Part shown: positions 1 through 9,085 of the stretch, in pieces
Layout of the letters: the number at the start of each line of letters is the position of its first letter
How positions within the stretch are numbered: the first letter of the stretch is position 1
Origin: Kribbella catacumbae DSM 19601
GTDB taxonomy: Bacteria; Actinomycetota; Actinomycetes; Propionibacteriales; Kribbellaceae
Length of the DNA: 64,000 bases
Assembly: GCF_000372465.1 (NCBI RefSeq)
Contig: NZ_AQUZ01000026.1
Coordinates: forward strand, 62,001-126,000
Direction of reading: 5' to 3'
Made by a program: the position numbers and the translations under genes
Notes under the pieces: model-generated
Databases searched by the model: none
What the model was told of the DNA's origin: nothing
What the model saw: the letters and a program-made list of their open reading frames with translations, nothing else

Positions 1-763
1 CGGCTACGCGCGTCTGCAGCTCGTCCCAGATGCGGCCCTCCGACCATGCGCCGACGTCCTCGTCGGGGTCGCACTGGAAGTACATCCGCTGCATCGTCTC
101 GGTCCGCTGGCTGATGAGTGCGAAGCCACGCGCGGAATGGTTGTAGACGAGCTCCGGCGCGCTGTGCGGGGCCTCGCACAGGATGCCGAACCAGGCGAAC
201 GGGTACTCCCGGAAGAACTGCCGCCGCTGTGCCTCGGGGATCTCGTGGCGGCACATACTCCGTGAGCCGTCTGCGCCGACCAGGTAGTCGCAGCGGATCT
301 CCTGAAGAGCTCCGTCGGCGTCGGTGAACAGGATCCCGGGGCGGTCGGAGGTGATGTCGACGACGGCGGTGTCCGTGACACCGAAGCGCACGTCGGCCGC
401 GTCGCGCTGACGCGCGTTCGCGAGGTCGATGAAAACGTCGGTCTGCGGGTAGAGCCAGGCGGACTCGCCGACGAGCCCCTTGAAGTCGACGCGATGGCTG
501 ACCCCGCCGAACCTGAGCTCGATGCCGTCGTGGGCGTGCCCGTCGCGCAGGACGCGGTCCGACACCCCGGTGTCGACGAGCAGCCGCACGCTGTCTGCCT
601 CGAGGATGCCGGCCCGCACGGTGTTCTCGATCTCCGTGCGAGTGCGGTTGTCGACGACAGCGGAGTCGATCCCGGCTGCCGACAGCAGGTGCGACAGCAT
701 CAGTCCGGCGGGTCCGCCGCCGACGATGCCGACCGTCGTGGTGGTGAGGTTGCGCTGGGGCAT
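1..763 (-). CDS. pobA: 4-hydroxybenzoate 3-monooxygenase, partial (C-terminus off window)
   Basis: Flavoprotein hydroxylase that converts 4-hydroxybenzoate to protocatechuate with NAD(P)H and O2. The translation opens MPQRNLTTTTVGIVGGGPAG, with the FAD-binding GxGxxG at about residues 13-18, followed by the family RAGILE segment and the second FAD motif (YLVGADGSRS). Only about 254 residues are present, so roughly the C-terminal third lies beyond position 1. It starts 16 bp after the pcaJ stop on the same strand and is so far the last gene of the cre-pca train. It bridges cre (which yields 4-hydroxybenzoate) and pca (which consumes protocatechuate). The position of the gene is certain and the enzyme call is strong. 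Confidence 0.93.
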   Translation of the reverse strand, partial: MPQRNLTTTTVGIVGGGPAGLMLSHLLSAAGIDSAVVDNRTRTEIENTVRAGILEADSVRLLVDTGVSDRVLRDGHAHDGIELRFGGVSHRVDFKGLVGESAWLYPQTDVFIDLANARQRDAADVRFGVTDTAVVDITSDRPGILFTDADGALQEIRCDYLVGADGSRSMCRHEIPEAQRRQFFREYPFAWFGILCEAPHSAPELVYNHSARGFALISQRTETMQRMYFQCDPDEDVGAWSEGRIWDELQTRVA

Positions 764-779
764 GGTCGGCTCCTGGGCG

Positions 780-1436
780 TCAGTGATGGGTGCCGTCGAT
801 GAGTGGCACTTCGACGAGATCGCAGACCTGGGCGAAGTCGAGACCGAAGAGTTCTCGTACGACGACGCCCTCCTCGTCGATGAGGAAGACACCGAGGTCT
901 GTGTAGACGCGGCTCACGCAGGCGACGCCGGTGAGCGGGTAGGTGCAGGACGGGACGATCTTGGCGGCCCCGTCTCGGGAGAACAGGCTCATCATCACGA
1001 AGGTCTGCTTGGCCCCGAGGGCCAGATCCATGGCACCGCCGACGGCCGGGATGTCCTCCGGTCTGCCGGTGTGCCAGTTGGCCAGATCGCCGGTGGCCGA
1101 CACCTGGTATGCGCCGAGCACGCAGATGTCCAGGTGCCCGCCCCGCATCATCGCGAACGAGTCGGCGTGGTGGAAGTACGACGCCCCGGGCAGCTCGGTC
1201 ACCGGCACCTTGCCGGCGTTGATGAGGTCGGGGTCCACCTCGTCGCCGTGGGCCTCCGGGCCCATACCGAGCATTCCGTTTTCGGTGTGCAGCATTACGC
1301 CGGTTGCTGGGTCGAGGTGGTTGGAAACCTTCGTGGGGAGCCCGATGCCGAGGTTGACGACGGAGCCGGCAGGGACGTCTCGGGCGACCAGCGCGGCGAG
1401 GGCATCGCGGTCGAGACCGGTGGCGATGGCGGTCAC
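780..1436 (-). CDS. pcaJ: 3-oxoadipate CoA-transferase subunit B
   Basis: Beta subunit of the succinyl-CoA:3-oxoadipate CoA-transferase, which activates 3-oxoadipate before thiolysis. At 218 aa it has the family length. The HTENGMLGMGP motif places the catalytic Glu at about residue 52 (the SENG-type motif of class I CoA transferases). I use the GTG start at 1436 because it overlaps the pcaI stop as GTGA and has GGAGAGG just upstream. A longer frame to 1502 exists but only overlaps pcaI. It acts as a heteromer with PcaI. Confidence 0.94.
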   Translation of the reverse strand: MTAIATGLDRDALAALVARDVPAGSVVNLGIGLPTKVSNHLDPATGVMLHTENGMLGMGPEAHGDEVDPDLINAGKVPVTELPGASYFHHADSFAMMRGGHLDICVLGAYQVSATGDLANWHTGRPEDIPAVGGAMDLALGAKQTFVMMSLFSRDGAAKIVPSCTYPLTGVACVSRVYTDLGVFLIDEEGVVVRELFGLDFAQVCDLVEVPLIDGTHH

Positions 1437-2125
1437 TGCCTCTCCCCTGCGAGTGCAGGTGTGCGCGCCTCGACCCGCACGACCCGGTTGACGTAGAGGC
1501 AAGGTGTCACGATGTGCTCAGGGTCGAGGCCACCCACCGCGACGATCCGCCTCACCTGTACGACGGTCGTCGTCGCGGCGGCCGCCATGATCGGCCCGAA
1601 GTTGCGCGCCGTCTTGCGATAGACCAGGTTCCCCAGCTCGTCGGCAACGTCGGCCGAGACCAGCGCGAAGTCCGCTCGGATCGGATATTCCAGCACGTAG
1701 TGGCGGCCGTCGATCTCGCGCACCTCCTTGCCCTCGGCAAGGGGGGTGCCGTAGCCGGTCGGCGTGAAGAAAGCACCGATGCCAGCGCCGGCGGCTCTGA
1801 TGCGTTCGGCGAGGTTGCCCTGCGCCACGAGCTCCAGCTCGATCTCGCCCGCGCGGTACTTCTCGTCGAAGCACCAAGAGTCGGACTGACGCGGGAACGA
1901 GCAGACGATCCGGCGTACGCGGCCCTCGCGGATGAGGGCGGCGAGCCCCCGGTCGCCGTTGCCGGCGTTGTTGTTCACCACGGTCAGTTCGCTCGCCCCA
2001 CCTTCGATCAGGGCCTCGATGAGCTCGACCGGCTGCCCCGCCGAACCGAAGCCTCCGATCATGACCGTGGCCCCGTCCGCGATGCCTGCCACCGCCTCAG
2101 CCGGGGTCTGGAAGACCTGCGCCAT
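1433..2125 (-). CDS. pcaI: 3-oxoadipate CoA-transferase subunit A
   Basis: Alpha subunit of the 3-oxoadipate CoA-transferase. It has 230 aa, as expected. The N-terminal MIGGFGSAGQP segment (about residues 22-32) is the glycine-rich CoA-binding signature of class I CoA-transferase A subunits, and FFTPTGYGTPLAEG is also typical. It starts 1 bp after the pcaF stop and overlaps pcaJ by GTGA, so the subunits should be made in equal amounts. Order in the operon: pcaF-I-J-pobA. Confidence 0.95.
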   Translation of the reverse strand: MAQVFQTPAEAVAGIADGATVMIGGFGSAGQPVELIEALIEGGASELTVVNNNAGNGDRGLAALIREGRVRRIVCSFPRQSDSWCFDEKYRAGEIELELVAQGNLAERIRAAGAGIGAFFTPTGYGTPLAEGKEVREIDGRHYVLEYPIRADFALVSADVADELGNLVYRKTARNFGPIMAAAATTTVVQVRRIVAVGGLDPEHIVTPCLYVNRVVRVEARTPALAGERQ

Positions 2126-2126
2126 C

Positions 2127-3302
2127 TCAGACCTGCGCGTTCTCGAGTACGACGGCGAGGCCCTGACCGACGCCGATGCAGATAGCCGCCACGCCCCAGC
2201 GCTTACCAGTGGTCTGGAGCGTCCGGGCCAAGGTGCCCAGGATCCGGGTGCCCGAGGCGCCGAGCGGGTGTCCGATCGCGAGGGCGCCGCCGTACTGGTT
2301 GACGATCGCCGGGTCGACGTCCCACGCCTTGACGCAGGCTACCGACTGGGCGGCGAACGCCTCGTTGAGTTCGACCGCACCCACGTCACCCCAGCCGATC
2401 CCGGCCCGCTTGAGGGCGAGGTTGGCGGCCTCGACCGGAGCGAAGCCGAAGAACTGCGGCTCGTTCGCGGCCACACCCCGTCCTGCGATGCGAGCGACCG
2501 GCTCACCGAGTCCCGACGACGCGTTGCCCAGCAGCACCGCCGAAGCACCGTCGTTGAGCGGCGACGCGTTGCCGGCGGTCACCGTGCCGCCGACGCGGAA
2601 CACGGGCTTGAGCCCGGCCAGCCGCTCCAGCGTCGTGTCCGGGCGGATCGACTCGTCGCGAACCAGCTCCACGCCCGGTACGGCGACCACGAGGTCGTCG
2701 TAGAAGCCGCTGTCCCAGGCGGCGGCCGCTGCCCGGTGCGACCGGAGCGCGAACTCGTCCTGCTCGTCGCGGGTGACACCCTCTCGCTCACGCAGCAGCT
2801 CGGTGGCCTCACCGAGCGAGACCGTCCACGCGGCCGGCATGGCCGGGTTGACCAGCCTCCAGCCCAGGGCGGTCGATACCAGCGTGACGTCGCCCGGCGG
2901 GTAGGGCTTCTCTGCCTTGGGCAGCACCCAAGGGGAACGGCTCATCGACTCGACACCTCCGGCGACGACGACGTCCGCCTCGCCGAGTGCGATCAGCCGC
3001 GACGCGACCATGACCGCGTCGAGGCTGGACCCGCACAGTCGGTTGATGGTGACGGCAGGGACGGACGGCGGAAGACCGGCCAGCAGTCCGGCCATCCGCG
3101 CGACGTTGCGGTTGTCCTCACCGGCGCCGTTGGCGTTGCCGAGCACGATCTCGTCGACCGACGCGGGATCGAGGCCGGCGGCGCGCTCGACCACGGCGCG
3201 TACGACGAGCGCGGCCAGGTCGTCGGGACGGCAGCCGGCGAGCGCACCGCCGTACCTACCGAAGGGAGTGCGGACCGCGTCGTAGACGAAAACGTCAGTC
3301 AT
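2127..3302 (-). CDS. pcaF: 3-oxoadipyl-CoA thiolase
   Basis: Thiolase that splits 3-oxoadipyl-CoA into succinyl-CoA and acetyl-CoA, the last step of the beta-ketoadipate pathway. From the ATG at 3302 it has 391 aa. The acylated cysteine is Cys90 (INRLCGSSLDA), the catalytic His lies in IGHPLGASG, and the second cysteine in CIGVGQG near the C-terminus. I chose 3302 over a frame extending to 3329 because the protein then begins MTDVFVYDAVRTPFG, as in the family. It overlaps the end of pcaC by 8 bp. Confidence 0.95.
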   Translation of the reverse strand: MTDVFVYDAVRTPFGRYGGALAGCRPDDLAALVVRAVVERAAGLDPASVDEIVLGNANGAGEDNRNVARMAGLLAGLPPSVPAVTINRLCGSSLDAVMVASRLIALGEADVVVAGGVESMSRSPWVLPKAEKPYPPGDVTLVSTALGWRLVNPAMPAAWTVSLGEATELLREREGVTRDEQDEFALRSHRAAAAAWDSGFYDDLVVAVPGVELVRDESIRPDTTLERLAGLKPVFRVGGTVTAGNASPLNDGASAVLLGNASSGLGEPVARIAGRGVAANEPQFFGFAPVEAANLALKRAGIGWGDVGAVELNEAFAAQSVACVKAWDVDPAIVNQYGGALAIGHPLGASGTRILGTLARTLQTTGKRWGVAAICIGVGQGLAVVLENAQV

Positions 3303-3681
3303 CGGATTCTGCTTTCGAGAGGACGGCATCCGCGAGGGCGAAGGCGTGGTTGGCTGCCGGCACGCCGCAGTAGATCGCGCACTGCAGGACGATCTCGCCG
3401 ATCTCGTCGGCGCTGAGGCCGTTGCGGACCGCGGCGCGGACGTGCAGAGCGAACTCGTCCCAGTGTCCGCCGGCGGTGAGCGCGGTCAAGGTGATCGCGC
3501 TGCGAATCCGGCGGTCGAGGCCGGGCCGGGTCCACACCGAGCCCCACGCGTAGCGCGTGATCAGCGCTTGGAAGTCCTCGGTGAACGCCGTTTTGCCGGC
3601 CTCGGCACGATTGACGTGGGCATCACCGAGGACCTCGCGGCGCACCACCATGCCTGCGTCGTAGGCCGGGTCGCCGGTCAT
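3295..3681 (-). CDS. pcaC: 4-carboxymuconolactone decarboxylase
   Basis: Small decarboxylase (128 aa) that converts 4-carboxymuconolactone to 3-oxoadipate enol-lactone. It belongs to the CMD/AhpD-like alpha-helical family. The segments EFALHVRAAVRNG (about residues 77-88) and CAIYCGVPAANHAF (about 101-114) are the conserved CMD motifs. The ATG at 3681 overlaps the pcaD stop as ATGA. Many actinobacteria carry pcaC and pcaD fused as pcaL; here they are separate but translationally coupled. A longer in-frame extension upstream lies inside pcaD and is not used. Confidence 0.94.
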   Translation of the reverse strand: MTGDPAYDAGMVVRREVLGDAHVNRAEAGKTAFTEDFQALITRYAWGSVWTRPGLDRRIRSAITLTALTAGGHWDEFALHVRAAVRNGLSADEIGEIVLQCAIYCGVPAANHAFALADAVLSKAESDD

Positions 3682-4466
3682 CGCGTCGCCTCCTGCCGGG
3701 CCACGAGGTCGGCCAGGAAGACGGTCAGGACCTCGGCCACCGCGACCGGGTCCTCGGCGGGCGGCAGGTGCCCGCACCCGCGGAACAGGTGCCGCCGTAC
3801 GTCGGGGATCGCCTCGGCTGTCAGGTCGGCCAGCGCGGGGGTGACGACGTCGTCGTACTCACCGGCGGCGACCAGCACGGGCACGCTCGTCTCCCCGAGC
3901 CGGCTGCGCAGGTCGAAGCCGGCCAGCGCATCGCAGGCGCCCGCGTACGACGTCGTGTCGGTGTCGGCCAGCGCGTCGAGCAGCGCCGCCGCGACCTCGG
4001 GTTCGCGGTCGACGAAGCCGGGAGCGAACCAACGCACCGCGGATCCCGCCACCATCACCGCTGTGCCGGCGCTGCGGACGAGCTCGGCGCGCTCGCGCCA
4101 GGCCCACGCTTCGCCGATCCTCGCCGCGCCGGCGATGACCACCACGCCCGCGAACGGACCGGGGTCGACCGCGAGCGCCAGGCCGACGGCACCGCCGAGG
4201 GAGTCACCGGCATACCAGGCCCTCCGTCCGTCGGCCAGCCGGCTGGCGATGCCCCGCACCCCGTCGGCCAGGTCGGAGACGCCGAACACGGCCGCGGGTC
4301 TGCTGCGCCCGTGCCCGGGCAGGTCCCAGCCGACCACCTCGAATCGGTGACCGAGCAGCCGCGAGCAGCGACCCCAGAGGGCCTCGACCGACGTGCCGAG
4401 CGACGGGCCCACGACGAGGAGGTCACCGGAGGTGCCGGCCAGCCGGGTGGCGGTGAGGTCAAGCAT
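3678..4466 (-). CDS. pcaD: 3-oxoadipate enol-lactonase
   Basis: Alpha/beta-hydrolase of 262 aa that opens 3-oxoadipate enol-lactone to 3-oxoadipate. The nucleophile is Ser89 in GDSLGG, the acid is in GEYDD (about residue 205) and the catalytic His is in RGCGHLPP (about 233). HG-motif GHGRS follows the oxyanion strand. I place the start at the ATG 4466, which gives MLDLTATRLAG and overlaps the pcaB stop by 8 bp. The open frame continues much further upstream but only inside pcaB. Confidence 0.93.
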   Translation of the reverse strand: MLDLTATRLAGTSGDLLVVGPSLGTSVEALWGRCSRLLGHRFEVVGWDLPGHGRSRPAAVFGVSDLADGVRGIASRLADGRRAWYAGDSLGGAVGLALAVDPGPFAGVVVIAGAARIGEAWAWRERAELVRSAGTAVMVAGSAVRWFAPGFVDREPEVAAALLDALADTDTTSYAGACDALAGFDLRSRLGETSVPVLVAAGEYDDVVTPALADLTAEAIPDVRRHLFRGCGHLPPAEDPVAVAEVLTVFLADLVARQEATR

Positions 4467-5646
4467 GCGTTGCCTCCCAGCGGGCCAGGACCCGGTCGAC
4501 CAGTGCGGTGGAGGCACCGAGGTAGCCGGCCGGGTCGGTGCCGCCACCTCGTTCGGCGAGGAGGTCACCACCAGCGACACGCACTCGCGCGGCCATCGCC
4601 GCGACATCGACCTCGAGACCGCTGACCAGCTCGGCGGCCTGGGACGTGGCGGTCGCCGCGAGCCCGAGGAGTCGGCGGTACGCCGGCCACTCGGCGTGCC
4701 AGGCGCCGTCCGGGCGCTCGTCCACAGCCTGACCGGCCGACAGGTGCAGCTGGGCGCCGAGCTGCGGAGCCTGTAGCGCCGCACTCTTGATGAGTACGGC
4801 GAGCACCGGGTTGCGTTTGTGCGGCATCGTCGACGAAACACCCCTCCCCGCTGCTCTGCCCTCACGGACCTCCGCGATCTCGGGTCGCCCGAGCAGGGCT
4901 ACGTCCGCGGCGAGCACCCCGACCGCGTCGCAGGCCTGGACGAGCGCGTCAGCCACCCGCGTCACCGGGGTGCGCCGCGTGTGCCAGGGCAGGGTCGGGG
5001 CGGAGAGACCGAGCTGGTCGGCCAGCATCGGCCCCACCGCCAGCGCGTCGGCGACCAACTCGCCCGCCAGGGCCAGCGTCCCGGCCGCGCCGCCGAGCTG
5101 CACGGGCAGCGACCGGCGTACGTCGCGGGCGGCTTCGGCCGCGTCGAGAACACCCTCCAGCCACTGCGCGGCCTTGAGGCCGAACGTGACCGGGACGGCG
5201 TACTGCGTGAGCGTGCGGCCCACCATCACCGCTCCGCGGTGCACGGCGGCGAGACGGGCCAGGTGACCAGCCGCCGCGACGAGCGACCCGTCGACGTGGT
5301 CGAGGGTGTCCCGCGCCAGGAGCATCAGTGCGGTATCGAGAACGTCCTGGCTGGTAAGCCCACAGTGGACGACGGTCATCGCTTCCTCGTCGCCGACGGC
5401 CTGCTGCAGGGCTCGCACCAACGGCAGCACCGGATTACCCGCCGCTTCGACCTCGACCGGATCGAGGTCGGCCGACAGGCCGGTCGCCGCGACGGAGACG
5501 GCGTCGACGTGATCGGCCTTGGCGGCGCCCGCGTCAGCGAGGACCTGAAGCCAGGCCACCTCCACGCGCAGCATGGCCCGCACGAGCGCCTGATCGTCGA
5601 CGAGTCGCTCCCCGCGGTAGGAGCCGGGTTCGAGCAGGCTGCTCAT
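4459..5646 (-). CDS. pcaB: 3-carboxy-cis,cis-muconate cycloisomerase
   Basis: Fumarase/aspartase-superfamily enzyme (395 aa) that lactonises 3-carboxy-cis,cis-muconate to 4-carboxymuconolactone. The superfamily signature GVSSTMPHKRNP sits at about residues 269-280, and the GLTSQD segment at about 96-101 carries another active-site motif. The ATG at 5646 overlaps the pcaG stop by ATGA. The C-terminal 50 residues are somewhat shorter than in proteobacterial PcaB, which is usual for actinobacterial versions. The rest of the reading frame to 5949 lies inside pcaG and is not coding in this frame. Confidence 0.94.
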   Translation of the reverse strand: MSSLLEPGSYRGERLVDDQALVRAMLRVEVAWLQVLADAGAAKADHVDAVSVAATGLSADLDPVEVEAAGNPVLPLVRALQQAVGDEEAMTVVHCGLTSQDVLDTALMLLARDTLDHVDGSLVAAAGHLARLAAVHRGAVMVGRTLTQYAVPVTFGLKAAQWLEGVLDAAEAARDVRRSLPVQLGGAAGTLALAGELVADALAVGPMLADQLGLSAPTLPWHTRRTPVTRVADALVQACDAVGVLAADVALLGRPEIAEVREGRAAGRGVSSTMPHKRNPVLAVLIKSAALQAPQLGAQLHLSAGQAVDERPDGAWHAEWPAYRRLLGLAATATSQAAELVSGLEVDVAAMAARVRVAGGDLLAERGGGTDPAGYLGASTALVDRVLARWEATHA

Positions 5647-6206
5647 GCGTGCCTCGGGAAGGCGAGAAAGACTGTCTCTCGACCACCTTGCAGGTGCACG
5701 TCGAAGCGCAGGCTGCCGTCTTCCTCGCGAACCGCCACCAGGCCATCGCGCGCCTCGGGGTCGAGGCCGGCGAGGAGTGGGTCGGCCTCGAGCGCGTCGG
5801 CGTCGCCGGGGATATAGGCGCGAGTGAACAGCCGGTTGAGCAGCCCTCGGGCGAAGACCGTGACGGCGTAGAAGGCCGCGCCGCCGGGACTCGACGGGCC
5901 GGGGACCACGGTCGTAAAGGAGTACCGCCCTACGGAGTCGACTGCGCATCGCCCCCAGCCAGTGAAGACGGTCCCGTCGCGCCGCAGCGACCCTTCGACA
6001 GCGGGCACCTGTCCGGTTGCGTCGGCCTGGCGGATCTCGAGCAGTGCGTCGGGAATCGGTTTGCCTGCACCGTCGTACACAGTTCCGTGCAGCCGAACGG
6101 CGTCCGGACGGCCGGGCGGCACCAGCTCGCGGTCGCGGTCGAAGGGCAGCGCATAGTGGAAGAACGGACCGATCGTCTGTCCGGGGGTCGCGACGAGATC
6201 AGGCAT
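5643..6206 (-). CDS. pcaG: protocatechuate 3,4-dioxygenase alpha subunit
   Basis: Alpha subunit (187 aa) of the intradiol ring-cleaving dioxygenase that converts protocatechuate to 3-carboxy-cis,cis-muconate. It begins MPDLVATPGQTIGPFFHYAL, the typical N-terminus, and keeps the beta-sandwich segments LLEIRQADATG and FTRAYIPGD. As usual for PcaG it lacks the Fe-binding Tyr/His set carried by PcaH. It overlaps the pcaH end by 8 bp and pcaB by 4 bp. Confidence 0.95.
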   Translation of the reverse strand: MPDLVATPGQTIGPFFHYALPFDRDRELVPPGRPDAVRLHGTVYDGAGKPIPDALLEIRQADATGQVPAVEGSLRRDGTVFTGWGRCAVDSVGRYSFTTVVPGPSSPGGAAFYAVTVFARGLLNRLFTRAYIPGDADALEADPLLAGLDPEARDGLVAVREEDGSLRFDVHLQGGRETVFLAFPRHA

Positions 6207-6948
6207 CGTCGGCCTCCATCCAGGTCCCGTGGGTGCCGGTCAGCACTATGTCCCAGCGATATCCGAGGAGCCACTCGTGCTCGGACAGATCGTGGTCGTA
6301 CGTCGCCACGAGCCGGTCGCGCGCCTTCTGGTCGGTGATCGCCTGGTAGATCGGGTCGAGGGCGAACAACGGATCGCCCGGGAAGTACATCTGGGTGATC
6401 ATCCGCTGGGTGAACTCGGTGCCGAACAGCGAGAAGTGGATGTGCGCCGGTCGCCAGGCGTTGTGGTGGTTGCGCCAGGGGTAGGGCCCGGGCTTGATCG
6501 TGGTGAACGCGTAGCTGCCGTCGTCGCCGGTCAAGCAGCGTCCGACGCCGGTGAAGTGCCGGTCAATCGGCGCCGGGTGCTGGTCGCCCTTGTGGATGTA
6601 GCGACCGGCGGCGTTGGCCTGCCAGATCTCGACGAGCTGACCTCGCACTGGTCGGCCGTCACCGTCGAGCACGCGTCCGCGCACGACGATGCGTTCTCCG
6701 ATCGGCTCGCCACCGGCCTGGATGGTCAGGTCGGCCTCGACGGGGTCGATGTCGGAATGGCCGAACACCGGGGCCACCAGCTCCGCGCCTTCCGGGTCGG
6801 CGTGGCGCAGGTCCTTGGTCGGATGGCGCAGCAGCGAACTGCGGTACGGCGCGAAGTCCAACCGCGGCTGAGTCTCCCCCTCGGCGCCGGCGTGCAGGTC
6901 CGCGATCTCCTTGGAGACCACCTCCTGGCTGTCCAGGTTGCTCATCAT
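6199..6948 (-). CDS. pcaH: protocatechuate 3,4-dioxygenase beta subunit
   Basis: Catalytic beta subunit (249 aa) of protocatechuate 3,4-dioxygenase. The non-haem Fe(III) ligands are visible as Tyr117 (in AAGRYIHKGD), Tyr156 (GPYPWRN), His169 and His171 (RPAHIHFS), matching the 2-Tyr/2-His set of the family. MYFPGD and the C-terminal GTHGTWMEADDA segment are also typical. The ATG at 6948 overlaps the creC stop by ATGA, joining the cre and pca halves into one unit. Confidence 0.96.
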   Translation of the reverse strand: MMSNLDSQEVVSKEIADLHAGAEGETQPRLDFAPYRSSLLRHPTKDLRHADPEGAELVAPVFGHSDIDPVEADLTIQAGGEPIGERIVVRGRVLDGDGRPVRGQLVEIWQANAAGRYIHKGDQHPAPIDRHFTGVGRCLTGDDGSYAFTTIKPGPYPWRNHHNAWRPAHIHFSLFGTEFTQRMITQMYFPGDPLFALDPIYQAITDQKARDRLVATYDHDLSEHEWLLGYRWDIVLTGTHGTWMEADDA

Positions 6949-8420
6949 TCCGAACCCTTCGGGCGGCGGTGGATCGACTTGTAGGTGAGGTAGGCAGCTA
7001 GCCCTTCGACGCCGTACTCGACGCCCAGGCCGGAGTCGTGCCGGCCTCCGAACGGCGCGCTGTGGTTGGACGCGAAGAAGTTGAGACCCACCGAGCCCGT
7101 GTCCATCCGCTCCGCGACTGCCTGGGCAGCGGTCTGGTCGGCGGAGAAGACCAGGCCGCCGAGACCGAACTCGGTGTTGTTGGCGAGCTCGACGGCTTCG
7201 TCGACGGTGTCGTAGCGCAGGATCGTGATCACCGGACCGAAGATCTCCTCACGTGAGACCCGCATGTCCGGCGTGACGTCGGCCAGCACGGTCGGCTCGA
7301 CGAAGTAGCCGACCCCGTCCCTGGCGCGGCCACCCGTGGTGGCGCGAGCGCCCTCCTCCTCGGCCGACCGCAGGTAGCCGAGCACGGTGTCGTACTGCGC
7401 CCTGGTCGCGACGGGCCCGAAGACGCTCTCGGGGTCGAACGGATCGCCCTGCTTGGCTGCCGCGACGGTGTCGGTCACCATCTCGACCACCTCGTCGTAC
7501 CTCTCCGCGGGCGCGAGGATGCGGGTGGAGATGTAGCAGGTCTGCCCTGTGTTGCGCATACTCGACCGGATCAGCACCGACGCCATCTGCTCCAGGTCAG
7601 CGTCGGGCAGCACGATCGCGGACGACTTGCCGCCGAGCTCGAGCGTGACCGGCCGGAGCAACTCACCGCACGCTCCCGCGATCTTGCGACCCACCGGCGT
7701 GGAGCCAGTGAATGCCACCTTCGCGGTCAGTGGGTGCCGCACCAGCGCATCACCCACCGCGCCCGAGCCGGTCACGAGGTTGACCACACCGGCCGGCACC
7801 CCGGCGGCCTCGACAGCGTCGAGCACAAAGCGGATCGAGAGTGGCGTCGGCGAAGCAGGCTTGACGACGGCTGGGCAGCCGGCGAGCAGGGCCGGGGCCA
7901 GCTTGATCACGACGAGGTTGATGGGGAAGTTCCAGGGCGCGATGAGCACGCAGACACCGACAGGGTCACGGCGTACAACGGACTCGGCGGCCCCGGACGG
8001 AAAGGCCCGCACGTCGTCCGACTCGAGGTAGCCGGCCAAGCCGGCGAAGTAGCGGAAGATCCCGGCAGCGTTGGCCGCGGCACCCATCGTCTCCAAGATC
8101 GGAGTGCCGTTCTCCCGCGAGTTCGTCCAGGCCAGCTCGTCGGCGCGCTTCTCGACCTCGTCGGCGATCCGCAGGAGATAGTCCGCGCGCTCCGAGGGGC
8201 TCAGCCGGGGCCATGGCCCGGTGCGGAACGCGCGGTCGGCGGCGGCCATCGCCGCCTCGATGTCCTCAGCCGTCGCGTCGGGAACCGATCCCCAGACCTC
8301 CTCCGTGGCGGGGTCGACCACGTCGATCCGAGCGCTACCCGTGGACGGTACCCAGGCCCCGTCGACGTACAGGTCGTCGACGTGGGTCCACCGCAGGTCG
8401 ATTCGGTCGCGCACGGTCAT
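6945..8420 (-). CDS. creC: aldehyde dehydrogenase of the cresol pathway (CreC-like)
   Basis: NAD(P)-dependent aldehyde dehydrogenase of 491 aa. It shows the ALDH cofactor segment LIAPWNFPINL, the catalytic Glu in TLELGGKS, the catalytic Cys in NTGQTCYIS and the EEIFGPV motif. Start at ATG 8420, overlapping creD by ATGA. By position it matches CreC of the Corynebacterium glutamicum 4-cresol cluster, expected to oxidise the (phospho)-4-hydroxybenzaldehyde to the acid. A vanillin- or benzaldehyde-type substrate cannot be excluded from sequence alone. Confidence 0.85.
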   Translation of the reverse strand: MTVRDRIDLRWTHVDDLYVDGAWVPSTGSARIDVVDPATEEVWGSVPDATAEDIEAAMAAADRAFRTGPWPRLSPSERADYLLRIADEVEKRADELAWTNSRENGTPILETMGAAANAAGIFRYFAGLAGYLESDDVRAFPSGAAESVVRRDPVGVCVLIAPWNFPINLVVIKLAPALLAGCPAVVKPASPTPLSIRFVLDAVEAAGVPAGVVNLVTGSGAVGDALVRHPLTAKVAFTGSTPVGRKIAGACGELLRPVTLELGGKSSAIVLPDADLEQMASVLIRSSMRNTGQTCYISTRILAPAERYDEVVEMVTDTVAAAKQGDPFDPESVFGPVATRAQYDTVLGYLRSAEEEGARATTGGRARDGVGYFVEPTVLADVTPDMRVSREEIFGPVITILRYDTVDEAVELANNTEFGLGGLVFSADQTAAQAVAERMDTGSVGLNFFASNHSAPFGGRHDSGLGVEYGVEGLAAYLTYKSIHRRPKGSE

Positions 8421-9085
8421 CGGAGCACCGCCGTCTTCAGCAGCGCCCTCGAGCGCTCCAGCTCGGCGGTCGCGATCGCGATACCTGCCTCGGTGAGCAA
8501 CTCCGGCACGATCTCGTGCTCGAGCCGGTCGGTGTAGGTCGCCGGGTCCATCCGGAACCAGCCGGAGGCCAGTGCGATCCCGGCGTGGTCGAACCGCCAC
8601 AACCGGTCGGCGTCCCGCACCAACGCATCCTCCAGGGACTTGGCCTCCTCGCGCGTGTCGTGGCCGTCGACGATCGCGCACACGTCGTCGACGAACGCAT
8701 CGGCGAAGCCGAGGGGCGGCAGCACCTCGCGGGCGATCAGGCACCCCTGCTTCTCGTGCTCGTACCTGATCGCCGACGTACGCCAGTCACCGCTGAAACC
8801 CTCGGAGATGATCCGGTCCTCGTCGACCCGGGCCCAGCCCGTGTCGTGCAGCAGGATCGCCACCCGAACCAGCAGCCGCTCGGCCGCGGGGTACGCGTGA
8901 CACAACCGCTCGGCGTACGCGAGGGAGATCGGCAGGTGGATGTCGTTGCCCCGGGTCCGGGTCTCGCGGACAACGGCTGCCCAGATCGGGTCGACGTCGG
9001 CACCCGACGACGGGGTCAGCGAAATCGGCGACGTATCGACGTCGTACGGCGTCGGGACCGGGGTCGCCGGCAGCGGGGTGGTCAT
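8417..9085 (-). CDS. creD: HD-domain phosphohydrolase (CreD-like)
   Basis: HD-superfamily metal-dependent phosphohydrolase, 222 aa. The hallmark HD pair is at about residues 80-81 (AILLHDTGW), with a further metal-site His in YEHEKQG and an Asp-rich IVDGHDT segment. In the C. glutamicum cresol cluster the equivalent protein removes the phosphate that CreHI put on the phenol. The gene overlaps creE and creC by 4 bp each. It is a paralogue of the HD protein at 16468-17154 in the same region. Annotation by family and gene order; the phosphatase role is known for the family, not shown here. Confidence 0.85.
   Translation of the reverse strand: MTTPLPATPVPTPYDVDTSPISLTPSSGADVDPIWAAVVRETRTRGNDIHLPISLAYAERLCHAYPAAERLLVRVAILLHDTGWARVDEDRIISEGFSGDWRTSAIRYEHEKQGCLIAREVLPPLGFADAFVDDVCAIVDGHDTREEAKSLEDALVRDADRLWRFDHAGIALASGWFRMDPATYTDRLEHEIVPELLTEAGIAIATAELERSRALLKTAVLR

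Noticed and set aside
1932..3416. 494-codon open frame on the plus strand
   Set aside because: Antisense to pcaI/pcaF; Arg/Gly/His-rich translation without motifs, explained by high GC and strong third-position bias of the real genes.
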